From positions 6,386,001-6,450,000 of the forward strand of contig OW818681.1 of NCBI GenBank assembly GCA_942493075.1: DNA of 64,000 nucleotides, given 5' to 3'. The DNA is from JBBQYD01 sp942493075 (lineage in GTDB: Bacteria > Verrucomicrobiota > Verrucomicrobiia > Limisphaerales > UBA8199). How positions within the stretch are numbered: position 1 is the first letter of the stretch; each line of letters starts with the position of its first letter. The notes beneath the pieces were generated by a model. It ran no database searches, was not told the DNA's origin, and saw only the letters and a program-made list of their open reading frames with translations. The position numbers and the translations under genes were made by a program. Below are positions 16,615 through 25,675 of this stretch, piece by piece.

Positions 16615-17628
16615 GTGCAAACACTCAACCAACCAGCCGATGACGGAATTCTTGAGGAATTCCGTGTGGAATTTAAACAGTATTGGAAGCTGTTGCCGAA
16701 CAAAGGTTTTTTCTTTGTTTTGCTGGTGGCCTGGCTGGTCATCTTTCAAGTATTTGGGAACTCCACAAAGGGTTACATATACACGGATTCCTTGTTTGGC
16801 TGGATGTACCAGGCTTACAATCCTGCGGACGAACACGCGGTGGCGGAAGATGCGCATGCGAACTTTGTGCCCTTTCTGATCGTGGGCTTGCTGTGGTGGA
16901 AGCGCAAGGCGCTGTCCGAACTTAAGCTTGATCTGTGGTGGCCCGCGCTCGTGGGTGTGGCGTTCGCGTTGCTGGTTCACCTGTTCGGTTATGCGGTCCA
17001 ACAGACGCGCATTTCGATTATCGGGCTCTGTCTAGGCATCTATTTTCTAACCGGCCTGGCCTGGGGTGCGGCTTGGATGCGGGCGACGTTCTTTCCTTTC
17101 CTGTTGTTCGGCTTCATGGTGCCCCTCGGCTCGCTGGCTGAGGCCATCAGTTTCCCTTTGCGACTCCTGGTATGCCGTTTGGTGGAGATCATCGGGCATT
17201 TTATCCTGGCCATCGACGTCGTCCGGGATGGGACCATGCTAAAAGACCCCTCAGGGCAATATCACTATGAGGTGGCAGCGGCATGCAGCGGCATACGGAG
17301 TCTGATGGCGACGCTGCTATTGAGCGTGGTTTATGCCTTTGTGAGTTTCGGTTCGTGGTTCAAGCGGGGGTTTGTGATTTCCCTGTGTTTGCCGTTTGCC
17401 GTTCTGGGCAACCTGCTGCGCATGCTGGCGATCGTGGTGGCTGCGGAGTATGGCGGGCAAGCATCGGGCAACTACGTCCATGACTCGAGTATTCTGAGCC
17501 TCCTGCCGTATGTGCCGGCGATATTTGGTTTGATGCTTGTAGGCCGCTGGCTGGGTGAGGATGCACTGGATGCGAAACCGACCGCAAAGGCAGTTACGGC
17601 GAATGCCCCCCAAAAGGAAGCGGTATGA
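16615..17628 (+). CDS. Exosortase
   Basis: 337 residues with about eight membrane helices. Exosortases are membrane cysteine transpeptidase-like enzymes that process proteins with a C-terminal PEP-CTERM type sorting signal, usually in bacteria making exopolysaccharide. The catalytic triad is visible: Cys224 in AAACSGIRS, Arg269 in GNLLRML and His289 in NYVHDS. The GTG at 16615 is the first start in the frame. It overlaps the EpsI-like gene by 4 bp (ATGA), the standard exosortase-EpsI arrangement. No PEP-CTERM-bearing substrate is seen in this window. Confidence 0.93.
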   Translation: MQTLNQPADDGILEEFRVEFKQYWKLLPNKGFFFVLLVAWLVIFQVFGNSTKGYIYTDSLFGWMYQAYNPADEHAVAEDAHANFVPFLIVGLLWWKRKALSELKLDLWWPALVGVAFALLVHLFGYAVQQTRISIIGLCLGIYFLTGLAWGAAWMRATFFPFLLFGFMVPLGSLAEAISFPLRLLVCRLVEIIGHFILAIDVVRDGTMLKDPSGQYHYEVAAACSGIRSLMATLLLSVVYAFVSFGSWFKRGFVISLCLPFAVLGNLLRMLAIVVAAEYGGQASGNYVHDSSILSLLPYVPAIFGLMLVGRWLGEDALDAKPTAKAVTANAPQKEAV

Positions 17629-18353
17629 AGAAACAGCAGATTATTCTCGCGGTCGTTGCTTTGGCCTTACTCGGAGGGGGTTGCCTGGTGCTCGCCCGGG
17701 TGAAGAACGGCCAGCAGTTGGGCAAACCAGGTGTGGTTACCAGCCCCATTCCGGGTTCGAACCGGTTGCGGGTGGAGTTGCCAGAAAACGTGAAGGGTTT
17801 TCGCTCAGAATGGGTGGAGGTGGACAAGCTTACCTTGGAGACGCTGCCGCGCGACACCAGCTTCGGCCAGCGCCGGTATATAGCTGAGGATGGATTCCAG
17901 GCGGTAGCCAACGTTGTATTGATGGGAGGTGACCGCAGCAGTCTGCATAAACCGCAGTTTTGCCTCACGGGACAGGGGTGGAGCATCGACCAGGAAGAGT
18001 CGGCAGAGACCTCTGTGCGAGTGCTGCGACCGCGGACATACGATCTTCCGGTAGTGAAACTTGTTTCGTCCAAGGTGCTGCAGACCGAAGCTGGCAACGC
18101 GCGCTGGCGAGGCATCTACGTTTATTGGTACGTGGCGGATGGCGCGGTGAGCGCGAGCACCTCCGGTCTGCAACGCATGTGGTGGATGGCGCGGGACCTG
18201 GTTCGCACGGGCGTGTTGCAGCGGTGGGCTTACGTGAGTTACTTCGCAGTTTGTCCGCCCGGTCAGGAACAGGCCACATTCGAGAGGCTTTCCCAATTGA
18301 TTTCCGAAAGTTGCCCGGACTTTCAACTTGCCACGCCTGCCAGGGCTCAATAA
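17625..18353 (+). CDS. EpsI-like exosortase-associated protein (DUF3485)
   Basis: 242 residues. One N-terminal signal/anchor helix (IILAVVALALLGGGCLVLA) and an exported domain. HKPQFCLTGQGWSI at about residues 106-119 is the characteristic EpsI/DUF3485 segment, followed by WRGIYVYWYVADG. In related systems EpsI is encoded with or fused to the exosortase. Its biochemical role is not settled. The start overlaps the exosortase stop by 4 bp, so the two are translationally coupled. Confidence 0.85.
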   Translation: MKKQQIILAVVALALLGGGCLVLARVKNGQQLGKPGVVTSPIPGSNRLRVELPENVKGFRSEWVEVDKLTLETLPRDTSFGQRRYIAEDGFQAVANVVLMGGDRSSLHKPQFCLTGQGWSIDQEESAETSVRVLRPRTYDLPVVKLVSSKVLQTEAGNARWRGIYVYWYVADGAVSASTSGLQRMWWMARDLVRTGVLQRWAYVSYFAVCPPGQEQATFERLSQLISESCPDFQLATPARAQ

Positions 18354-18458
18354 GCGGAACGATCTCTCCCTGCCCAAATCCGTGCTGTACAAACCTCTTG
18401 GCGGCAGGTGATCTTTTTCCTAGTATAAGCAGGCTTAGAAAAATCGCCGTAAGTAGAT

Positions 18459-19856
18459 ATGCTGCGTAGAGATCGTGTTGTTCGAATGCAAATCCATCAA
18501 TTGATGGATGCCTGCATTTTTGCTGTCAGCTTCTGGCTGGCTTATACCCTTCGCTCCAGCGATTGGGTCAGAACTTTGTTTAGTCTGAATCCAGTGCCGT
18601 TGTTCGACAAGTACGCCTGGCTTTACTTAATATTGATTCCCATGGGGCCCATGGTTCTTGAAAGCCAGGGTTTCTACATTCGACCATTGATTTGCCAGCG
18701 GCTTGTCACGTTCTGGACCATTTTCAAGAGCTGCGCCATCATTAGCTTCAGCCTGATCATCGCCACTTTCATATACAGCACCGATCCTCCAATCGCGCGC
18801 TGGGTGGTGGTTTGGTTCGGCGCATTGAGTGTCCTGCTCCTGTTCCTGAAGGAAGAGGCCATGCGGCTTGCATCCAAGAACCGCCTCGCTCAGGCTCAGC
18901 ACCAGCGTCGGTTCCTGTTGGTTGGCACACCCGAGGAAACGGCGCGCCTGCGTAAAAACCTGCAGGATCACAATATCCGTGAAATGCAAGTGGCTGGTGA
19001 GTTGGACCTCAACACGCACTCGGTGCAAAAACTGGTTGAAATGCTGCATGAACACTCCATTTACGGAGTGGTCCTCAGCCCCCAACGCACCTACATGGAA
19101 CAGGTGGAGGCCGCCGTGCAATCGTGCGAGTTGGAAGGGGTGGAGGTGTGGCTGACAGCCAACTTCTTCCGCACCCACATCTCACGCACAAGCGTGGATG
19201 AGTTTTGCGGTCGGCCGGTCCTCGTGTTCCGCTCAACTCCTGAGGTATCGTGGCAGGGTTTGGCTAAACAACTGATCGATCTGATCGGGGGCTTAGTCCT
19301 ATTGCTGATCTCAAGCCCGGTTCTGATTCCGGTGGCCATTCTGATTAAGCTCACCTCGCCGGGGCCGATTCTTTTCCGCCAGCAACGTTCCGGAATTAGC
19401 GGGCGGCCTTTTACGATTTACAAGTTCCGCACGATGGTGACAAATGCTGAGCAATTAAAGCACGAGTTGGAACGTATGAACGAGATGAGCGGCCCGGTCT
19501 TCAAGATCACCAAGGACCCGAGAGTGACGCCGCTTGGGAGTATTCTGCGCAAGTACAGCCTGGATGAGTTTCCGCAGTTGATCAACGTGATCAAAGGCGA
19601 GATGAGCCTGGTAGGGCCGCGACCGCTGCCTGTGGATGAGGTGCGGCGCTTTGATGACTTGGCCCATCGCCGCCGGTTAAGTGTGAAGCCCGGCCTGACC
19701 TGCCTCTGGCAAATCAGCGGACGCAATAACTTAACAGATTTCAAAGAATGGGTGCGCCTGGATCTTCAGTATATTGACAACTGGTCCATCTGGCTCGATC
19801 TGAAGATCCTGCTGCAAACCATTCCCGTGGTCCTGCGCGGCACCGGCGCCAAGTAG
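18459..19856 (+). CDS. Exopolysaccharide polyprenyl glycosylphosphotransferase
   Basis: 465 residues. Four N-terminal helices (about 15-120), a Rossmann-like cytoplasmic domain (RRFLLVGTPEETARL) and a further helix (LIGGLVLLLISSPVLIPVAI) lead into the bacterial sugar-transferase domain. That domain has SPGPILFRQQRSG, FTIYKFRTM, SLDEFPQLINVIKGEMSLVG, GPRPLP and KPGLTCLWQISGRN. It transfers a sugar-1-phosphate from a UDP-sugar to undecaprenyl phosphate, the first step of repeat-unit assembly (WbaP/EpsE type). The sugar cannot be told from sequence by eye. ATG 18459. It follows the EpsI gene by 105 bp. Confidence 0.93.
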   Translation: MLRRDRVVRMQIHQLMDACIFAVSFWLAYTLRSSDWVRTLFSLNPVPLFDKYAWLYLILIPMGPMVLESQGFYIRPLICQRLVTFWTIFKSCAIISFSLIIATFIYSTDPPIARWVVVWFGALSVLLLFLKEEAMRLASKNRLAQAQHQRRFLLVGTPEETARLRKNLQDHNIREMQVAGELDLNTHSVQKLVEMLHEHSIYGVVLSPQRTYMEQVEAAVQSCELEGVEVWLTANFFRTHISRTSVDEFCGRPVLVFRSTPEVSWQGLAKQLIDLIGGLVLLLISSPVLIPVAILIKLTSPGPILFRQQRSGISGRPFTIYKFRTMVTNAEQLKHELERMNEMSGPVFKITKDPRVTPLGSILRKYSLDEFPQLINVIKGEMSLVGPRPLPVDEVRRFDDLAHRRRLSVKPGLTCLWQISGRNNLTDFKEWVRLDLQYIDNWSIWLDLKILLQTIPVVLRGTGAK

Positions 19857-19937
19857 TTCGCTGAGTCTCCAGGGCTGCCGGCCTGACCTTCTCCGCAATG
19901 GCGCGGTTGGGGTGTTTCTTTTGGAAGCGGTCGAAAT

Positions 19938-21353
19938 ATGGTAAAAAACCTGATTCTGGGCGCTGGCCCCACTGGGTTAGGCGCTGCATGGCGCCTGGCA
20001 GAACGTTCCGAGCGTGATTGGCTCCTCCTGGAAGCGAGCGCGGAGGCGGGTGGTCTGGCGTCGTCGTTTGTCGATGAACAAGGGTTTACCTGGGACATCG
20101 GCGGGCATGTTCAATTTTCCCATTACGATTACTTCGATCGCGCAATGCAAACGTTCCTGGGGCCTGATGGCTGGCTCCAGCATGAACGTGAATCATGGGT
20201 GTGGCTGAGGGAGCGCTTCGTTCCCTACCCATTTCAAAACAACATTCACCGCCTCCCAGCGGAGGATTTGGATAAGTGCCTGGCAGGCCTGGTTGATATC
20301 ATCAAGAACCCGGGCGCCGCACCTCGCAACTTTCACGACTGGATTCTGAGCACATTCGGGCAAGGTCTTGCCGATGTGTTCATGCTTCCTTACAACTATA
20401 AGGTGTGGGCATACCCGCCCGCCCAGCTCAATGCCAAGTGGGTGGGAGAGCGAGTGTCAGTTACGGATCTCAAACGCGTGTTGCACAACCTGGTGCACCG
20501 CAAGGATGACGTCTCCTGGGGCCCCAACAATACGTTCCAGTTTCCAGTTAAGGGTGGCACCGGGGCAATTTGGCGGGCCTGCGCGCGGTTGCTGGGAGCC
20601 GAACGACTCAGGTTCAACCAAACGGTCACACGCATCGATCTGGCGGGGCATACGGTGACAACGGCAGCGGGTGAGACCCTGAATTACGAGAACCTGATTT
20701 GCACCGTTCCTTTGACGGAGCTGATCGCACTATCGGGTCAGAGCCAGTTCCAGCCCGCGGCTGAGAAAGGCCTGCTCTACTCGGCTTCCCACATTTTTGG
20801 TATTGGATTGAACGGCAAGCCACCGGAGGAAATTCGTAAGAAATGCTGGATGTACTTTCCGGAAGATGACTGCCCGTTTTATCGAGTCACCGTTTTCAGT
20901 AACTACTCGCCCAACAACGTGCCGGATATCAAGCGGCACTGGTCGCTCATGGCCGAGGTATCCGAATCGCCAGAGAAGGCCGTGGATCGTGAAAAACTGC
21001 CTGAGCAGGTAATCCAAGGACTCCTCAACACGCATTTGATCGAGAAGCGTGAGGATGTGGTTTCATTTTGGAGTTATTGCGCCCGGTACGGATATCCCAC
21101 GCCCGGATTGCACCGGGACGACGCTCTGCGGCAAATTGTCCCTTTTTTCGAGCAGCACGGAGTCTGGCCCCGTGGCCGGTTCGGGTTGTGGAAGTACGAA
21201 GTGAGCAATCAGGATCATTCATTCATGCAAGGCGTGGAAATTGTGGAGCGCTTGCTTGATGGCCGGTTCGAGATTACGGCGCAGGATGCGGCGCTGGCCA
21301 ATAGCCGCAAGCACCCGTGGCCGTTTGAACAATGGAAGTCCACCATTCATTGA
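19938..21353 (+). CDS. UDP-galactopyranose-mutase-like FAD-dependent protein
   Basis: 471 residues. An N-terminal FAD-binding Rossmann motif (LILGAGPTGLGAAWRL) is followed by LLLEASAEAGGLASS and TWDIGGHVQFSHY, the GG...D-GGH pattern of amine-oxidase/UDP-galactopyranose mutase relatives. AYPPAQLNAKWVGERV and the C-terminal YEVSNQDHSFMQGVE resemble the UGM-like group found in polysaccharide clusters. It may rearrange or oxidise a nucleotide sugar. The context (glycosylphosphotransferase upstream, UDP-glucuronate decarboxylase downstream) supports that. The ATG follows GGAAGCGG. Exact reaction unknown. Confidence 0.8.
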   Translation: MVKNLILGAGPTGLGAAWRLAERSERDWLLLEASAEAGGLASSFVDEQGFTWDIGGHVQFSHYDYFDRAMQTFLGPDGWLQHERESWVWLRERFVPYPFQNNIHRLPAEDLDKCLAGLVDIIKNPGAAPRNFHDWILSTFGQGLADVFMLPYNYKVWAYPPAQLNAKWVGERVSVTDLKRVLHNLVHRKDDVSWGPNNTFQFPVKGGTGAIWRACARLLGAERLRFNQTVTRIDLAGHTVTTAAGETLNYENLICTVPLTELIALSGQSQFQPAAEKGLLYSASHIFGIGLNGKPPEEIRKKCWMYFPEDDCPFYRVTVFSNYSPNNVPDIKRHWSLMAEVSESPEKAVDREKLPEQVIQGLLNTHLIEKREDVVSFWSYCARYGYPTPGLHRDDALRQIVPFFEQHGVWPRGRFGLWKYEVSNQDHSFMQGVEIVERLLDGRFEITAQDAALANSRKHPWPFEQWKSTIH

Positions 21354-21388
21354 CTTTTGACCCGGGGCCGAGCAGGGTATCAGGCTTC

Positions 21389-22357
21389 ATGAACAAACGT
21401 TCTACCAGCGCCAAAGGGCCGCGCAAGCCAACCAGTGTGGTCACCGGCGCAGCCGGATTCCTGGGATCACACCTTACCGATTTGCTGCTCTCGCGGGGGC
21501 ATCGCGTGATCGGAATCGACAATTTCGTGACCGGAACGGTCAATAACATCGCGCATTTGGCGGGGAACCGGGATTTCCGGTTCATTGAGCAGGACGTGAC
21601 TGAGTTCTTATTCCTGGATGGGGATGTGGATTATGTCTGGCATTTTGCTTCGCCTGCCAGCCCGATTGATTATCTGGAATTGCCCATTCAAACCCTCAAG
21701 GTCGGTTCGTTGGGCACTCACAAGGCCCTCGGGTTGGCCAAGCTCAAGAATGCCCGGTTCCTGATCGCCTCAACTTCGGAGATCTACGGTGACCCGCTGG
21801 TGCACCCGCAAACGGAGGATTACTGGGGCAATGTGAACACGATCGGGCCCCGTGGTTGCTATGATGAGGCCAAGCGCTTCGCCGAGGCTCTCACCATGGC
21901 GTATAACCGGGAGCACGGTGTCAAAACGCGGATTGTTCGCATATTTAACACGTACGGCCCGCGAATGCGGCTAAATGACGGTCGGGTTGTGCCAGCATTC
22001 GTCAGCCAGGCGTTGAAGAACAAGCCTATCACAGTGTTCGGAGAAGGCACCCAAACCCGTAGTTTCTGCTACGTATCCGACTTAATTGAGGGCATTTACC
22101 GGTTAATGATGAGCAATACCGACATGCCGGTGAATATCGGGAATCCAACCGAGTTGACGATGATGGAGTTTGCTCGTGAAATCATCAAGGCGACCGGTTC
22201 GCGCAGCAAGATTGTGCATCGTCCTCTTCCGCAGGATGATCCCAAGCAGCGCAAACCGGACATCACCCGGGCACGCAAGCTTCTGAAATGGGAGCCGAAA
22301 GTTAACTTGGAAACAGGTTTGGCGAGCACTATCGAGTACTTCAGGACAAAAGTTTAA
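21389..22357 (+). CDS. UDP-glucuronate decarboxylase (UDP-xylose synthase-like)
   Basis: 322 residues, short-chain dehydrogenase/reductase of the extended NDP-sugar type. NAD-binding motif VVTGAAGFLGSHL, then the signature TSEIYGDPLVHPQTEDYWG followed by GPRGCYDEAKR with catalytic Tyr and Lys (YDEAK). These are typical of UDP-glucuronate decarboxylases, which convert UDP-glucuronate to UDP-xylose. ATG 21389 has AGG about 8 nt upstream and matches family length; a longer reading from 21332 would overlap the previous gene. It would supply pentose for the polysaccharide made by this cluster. Confidence 0.92.
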   Translation: MNKRSTSAKGPRKPTSVVTGAAGFLGSHLTDLLLSRGHRVIGIDNFVTGTVNNIAHLAGNRDFRFIEQDVTEFLFLDGDVDYVWHFASPASPIDYLELPIQTLKVGSLGTHKALGLAKLKNARFLIASTSEIYGDPLVHPQTEDYWGNVNTIGPRGCYDEAKRFAEALTMAYNREHGVKTRIVRIFNTYGPRMRLNDGRVVPAFVSQALKNKPITVFGEGTQTRSFCYVSDLIEGIYRLMMSNTDMPVNIGNPTELTMMEFAREIIKATGSRSKIVHRPLPQDDPKQRKPDITRARKLLKWEPKVNLETGLASTIEYFRTKV

Positions 22358-22484
22358 TCAAAGACGAGCTCGGGAGGAGGGCCCTGGCTTTAAGACGTTT
22401 CGCGAAAATGAGAAACGGCACTGCACTTTTTTTGGCGTGTGTTAAAGCTTTTTTGCTTTTCAATCCCGTCAATGTGCTTTTCTA

Positions 22485-22513
22485 TTGACCATTGTAGAGA
22501 TTTCCGGTAACCA
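22485..22513 (+). promoter_or_regulatory. Possible promoter of the pilus/secretin operon
   Basis: TTGACC (22485-22490), 17-bp spacer, TAACCA (22508-22513), about 67 bp upstream of the PilM ATG at 22580. A T7 run (about 22427-22433) upstream, after the decarboxylase stop, may belong to a terminator, but I found no clean hairpin. Confidence 0.4.
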
Positions 22514-22579
22514 CGACTACCCGCTAGTGTGCGTACACGAGTGGGACAGAGTGTTCCTGGCCGCAAGCCAAGAAATTAC

Positions 22580-24520
22580 ATGCTGAATACCAAATCATTT
22601 TTGGCGATCGACTTTGGGGCAGGCAGCCTCAAGCTGGCGGAGTTCGAGGTCAACGAAGCCGGTGGGCTGCGCCTCAAAAACTACGCCATGAAGGCCCTGG
22701 GTGCCCAGGGAGCTGTCGAGAGCGCACGTGAGGGCGTCGTCCAGAAAGCGCTTCAGGAGGCGATGGCTGAGAAGGCGATCAAGTCGAAGGTCGTGAACGT
22801 ATGCGCGCCCGGCTTCCACGTCTTCTCAAAATTTGTAAAACTTCCCCCAGTTGACGCCGGCAAGGTCAGCCAGATCATCCAATACGAGGCGCAGCAGAAT
22901 GTGCCTTTCCCGCTAGAAGAAGTGGTCTGGGATTGCCAAATCCTGGGTACCACGCCTGGTGGCGAGCTCGAAGTGCTGCTCGTGGCGATTAAATCGGATA
23001 TCGTGGAAGGCCTTTTCCGCGTGACCGAGAGCGCCGGGCTGCATTTGCAGGTAGCGGATGTCTCACCGGCGGCGCTGTGCAATGCTTTCCGCTACAATTA
23101 CGGCGACTTGGAAGACTGCACCATGTTGCTGGATATCGGGGCCAAGACCAGCAACCTTCTTTTCTTTGAGAAGGGCAAGATGTTCTCCCGCAGTATTAAC
23201 CTCGGGGCGAACTCGATCACACAAGATTTTGCGAACGAATCAAAACTCAAGTTTGAGGCCGCGGAGAAGCTGAAGATTGAGGAAGGGTTTGTGAGCCTGG
23301 GCGGCGCCTACGAAGAGCCTGAAAACGAGCATCAGGCGGCTATTTCCAAGATTGCGCGGCAGTTTATGACGCGGCTGCATATTCAGGTCAATCAGACCAT
23401 GCAGTTCTACCGCGGCCAGCAGGGTGGCGGGGCGCCTGCACGGCTGTTCCTGTCCGGCGGGGCATCGATCATGCCTTATACGGCCCAGTTTTTGACGGAA
23501 AAGCTGAATATTCCGGTGGAATATTTCAACCCGCTCCGCAACGTGCAGATTGATCCTGCCATCAACCTGGAGGATTTGGCGCGGGTGGCCCATAGCATGG
23601 GCGAAGTGGTCGGTCTTGGATTACGCAATCTGGCACAGTGCCCGGTGGAGCTCAATTTGATGCCCGCCAGCACACGGCGTTGGCAGAGTTTCAATCAGAA
23701 AAAGCCTTACCTGATCGCTTCCGTATTCAGCCTGGTGCTGGTGATCGCCGCAATCGGATACCTGTTCGACAAGATGGCGGCGAACAAGAACCTGGAGCTG
23801 GAAAAGACCCAGGAGGAAATCCGGCCGCTGATGGGCAACTCAGACAAGTTTCGGCGCGCCTATAATCAGCTACAGTCCACTCAAAAGGATCTGGGGCAAA
23901 TGACGGAGTGGATGCAGGACCGGTATTATTGGTCGGATGTGCTTTCGGAACTGCGCCAGGTGATGGTGCGAGCCGAGACGTCCACCCGCACCAAGGTGCG
24001 TAGGGACACTGGAATCTGGATCGAGCAGTTGATCACCACGGCCCCGCGCACGGCGGCCGACGCGATGTTTGGCGCCCCCGCGGCCACTCCGGCTGCAACG
24101 CCCGGTATGAACCCGGAAATGCTCGGAATGTCTGCCGCCGAGAGAGAAATGTTCCGCCGTCGGTACGGCATCGCCGGACCTGAGGCGGCAGCGCCCGCGC
24201 CGGTCTCCGAGACGCCGGACGCCGGTGTTCCTGCCGATCCGAACAACCCCAGTGATCCTTCCACGGCGGCCATGGGGCCGGAAAGCAATACCAACGAAGT
24301 GCATAGCGTGTCATTGACGTTCCGGGCGATCAGCCTGCAGAGCGCCTCGGCATCGGCAAACACGGAACTGGCCTTTACGGTGCTCAACGAATTGAAGGCG
24401 AGTCCTCTCTTCGACAGTGAGAAAACGCAGTTCTCTGGGAATATCAGCGCCGACGAACCCCCTGGCACCTTCACCTTTGGTGTGAATGTGAAACTGAAAC
24501 GACCACTGAAGCTCCAATAA
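22580..24520 (+). CDS. PilM-like ATPase fused to a PilN-like segment (Amuc_1101 type)
   Basis: 646 residues. The N-terminal 370 residues are an actin-like PilM: phosphate-1 loop FLAIDFGAGSLKLAEF, IIQYEAQQNVPFPLEEVVWD, phosphate-2 DCTMLLDIGAKTSN and adenosine loop LFLSGGASIMPYTA. PilM is the cytoplasmic ring that binds PilN. Here a membrane helix (about 376-397) and a PilN-like coiled coil and periplasmic domain follow in the same chain, so PilM and PilN appear fused. A Pro/Ala/Met-rich linker (about 490-570) precedes the final beta-rich domain. ATG 22580 is preferred to the GTG at 22529 because the domain begins at once. It starts an operon with gaps of 2-35 bp. Confidence 0.88.
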   Translation: MLNTKSFLAIDFGAGSLKLAEFEVNEAGGLRLKNYAMKALGAQGAVESAREGVVQKALQEAMAEKAIKSKVVNVCAPGFHVFSKFVKLPPVDAGKVSQIIQYEAQQNVPFPLEEVVWDCQILGTTPGGELEVLLVAIKSDIVEGLFRVTESAGLHLQVADVSPAALCNAFRYNYGDLEDCTMLLDIGAKTSNLLFFEKGKMFSRSINLGANSITQDFANESKLKFEAAEKLKIEEGFVSLGGAYEEPENEHQAAISKIARQFMTRLHIQVNQTMQFYRGQQGGGAPARLFLSGGASIMPYTAQFLTEKLNIPVEYFNPLRNVQIDPAINLEDLARVAHSMGEVVGLGLRNLAQCPVELNLMPASTRRWQSFNQKKPYLIASVFSLVLVIAAIGYLFDKMAANKNLELEKTQEEIRPLMGNSDKFRRAYNQLQSTQKDLGQMTEWMQDRYYWSDVLSELRQVMVRAETSTRTKVRRDTGIWIEQLITTAPRTAADAMFGAPAATPAATPGMNPEMLGMSAAEREMFRRRYGIAGPEAAAPAPVSETPDAGVPADPNNPSDPSTAAMGPESNTNEVHSVSLTFRAISLQSASASANTELAFTVLNELKASPLFDSEKTQFSGNISADEPPGTFTFGVNVKLKRPLKLQ

Positions 24521-24524
24521 CAGT

Positions 24525-25673
24525 ATGGATTGGATCAAACGCAATTTATATTTTCTGGTTGGCGGCGTGGTCGCGCTGGTCCTGATGGGGCTTGCCGGCT
24601 TCTACTTCTACTCCAAGTGGCAGCTCAATAACGAGGTCATGACCAAGCTCGATGAGCAGTACCAGGAGCTCAAACGGCTCAGTGGGGAGAAACCGCATCC
24701 TGGTTATGGCCGCGTCAATAATGTGGAAGCCGCCAAGGAGCAGGAACAGCAGGTGCGAGAGACCCTTAAGAAGGTTCGATCACATTTCGTGAAGATCCCG
24801 GCGATCCCTGATTCTGAGAAAGTGACGAGCCAGGAGTTCTCGGCATCCCTGCGGAGGACCATTGACCAGCTTCAACGCCAGGCGACCAACGCCAGCGTGG
24901 CGCTGCCCCCCAACTACAGCTTTTCATTTGAGGCCCAGAAGCCACGTGTTACTTTTGCCACGGGCAGCCTGGAGCCGCTCGCCACGCAGTTGGGCGAGGT
25001 GAAGGCCATCTGCGACGTGCTCTTCGAGGCCAAAATCAATTCGCTGGACAACCTGAGGCGTGAGCGCGTCTCGGCTGATGATTCCTCTGGACCGCAAACA
25101 GATTATCTTGAGCAGAAATCCATCACCAATGAGCTGGCGGTCCTGAGCACCTACGAAGTGACCTTCCGGTGCTTCAGTCCCGAGCTTGCCTCCCTTTTGT
25201 CGGGCTTCGGAAGCTCTCCTCACGGGATCATGGTAAAGACTGTCAATGTCGAACCGGCAGCGCCCAGCGGCACCGAGATGGCCAATCCGGAGATGCCCAT
25301 GCCCATGGCTACGCCCGGGGTACCGGCTTACGCGCAACCGGCCATGCCGCGTGCGAATCCTGAAGCCGAATTTGCCCGCCGTTACGGCAGGGGTGCCCCT
25401 GCGGGTGAGGCAATGGGGGGACGCTATGGTGAGCAGGCCAACCGCGGTGGAATTGCGTTGCGTCCCTTGGGTGTGCCCGGGCAACCGACCGCGCCTGCCT
25501 ACCCGACGGCCCCGGCCTATGGCATTGCTCAGCCTGGAGCTGCCCAGCGTGGCGGGTTACCCACCGTACTGGATGAGAAACAGTTGAAGGTCACGATGAC
25601 GATCCAGATCATCAAGCTTCTGCCTGGCAAGGACGAAGTTAAACCTGCGACAGAACCACAACCTGCGGCCTGA
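24525..25673 (+). CDS. PilO-like pilus protein, Amuc_1100 family
   Basis: 382 residues. One N-terminal membrane helix (LYFLVGGVVALVLMGLAGFYFY), then a coiled coil (about 35-100) and an alpha/beta periplasmic domain (about 110-235). A long Pro/Ala/Met/Gly-rich stretch (about 245-345) and a final beta-strand TMTIQIIKLLP follow. Size, topology and position between PilM/N and the secretin match the Amuc_1100 pilus-associated protein of Akkermansia, known as a TLR2-active surface protein. Here it most likely acts as a PilO-like scaffold of the machine. It starts 4 bp after the previous stop. Confidence 0.78.
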   Translation: MDWIKRNLYFLVGGVVALVLMGLAGFYFYSKWQLNNEVMTKLDEQYQELKRLSGEKPHPGYGRVNNVEAAKEQEQQVRETLKKVRSHFVKIPAIPDSEKVTSQEFSASLRRTIDQLQRQATNASVALPPNYSFSFEAQKPRVTFATGSLEPLATQLGEVKAICDVLFEAKINSLDNLRRERVSADDSSGPQTDYLEQKSITNELAVLSTYEVTFRCFSPELASLLSGFGSSPHGIMVKTVNVEPAAPSGTEMANPEMPMPMATPGVPAYAQPAMPRANPEAEFARRYGRGAPAGEAMGGRYGEQANRGGIALRPLGVPGQPTAPAYPTAPAYGIAQPGAAQRGGLPTVLDEKQLKVTMTIQIIKLLPGKDEVKPATEPQPAA

Positions 25674-25675
25674 CG

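Noticed and set aside
18566..18576. GGGTCAGAAC inside the glycosylphosphotransferase gene as another REP copy
   Set aside because: Only 10 bases match, no paired arm, and it encodes conserved residues.
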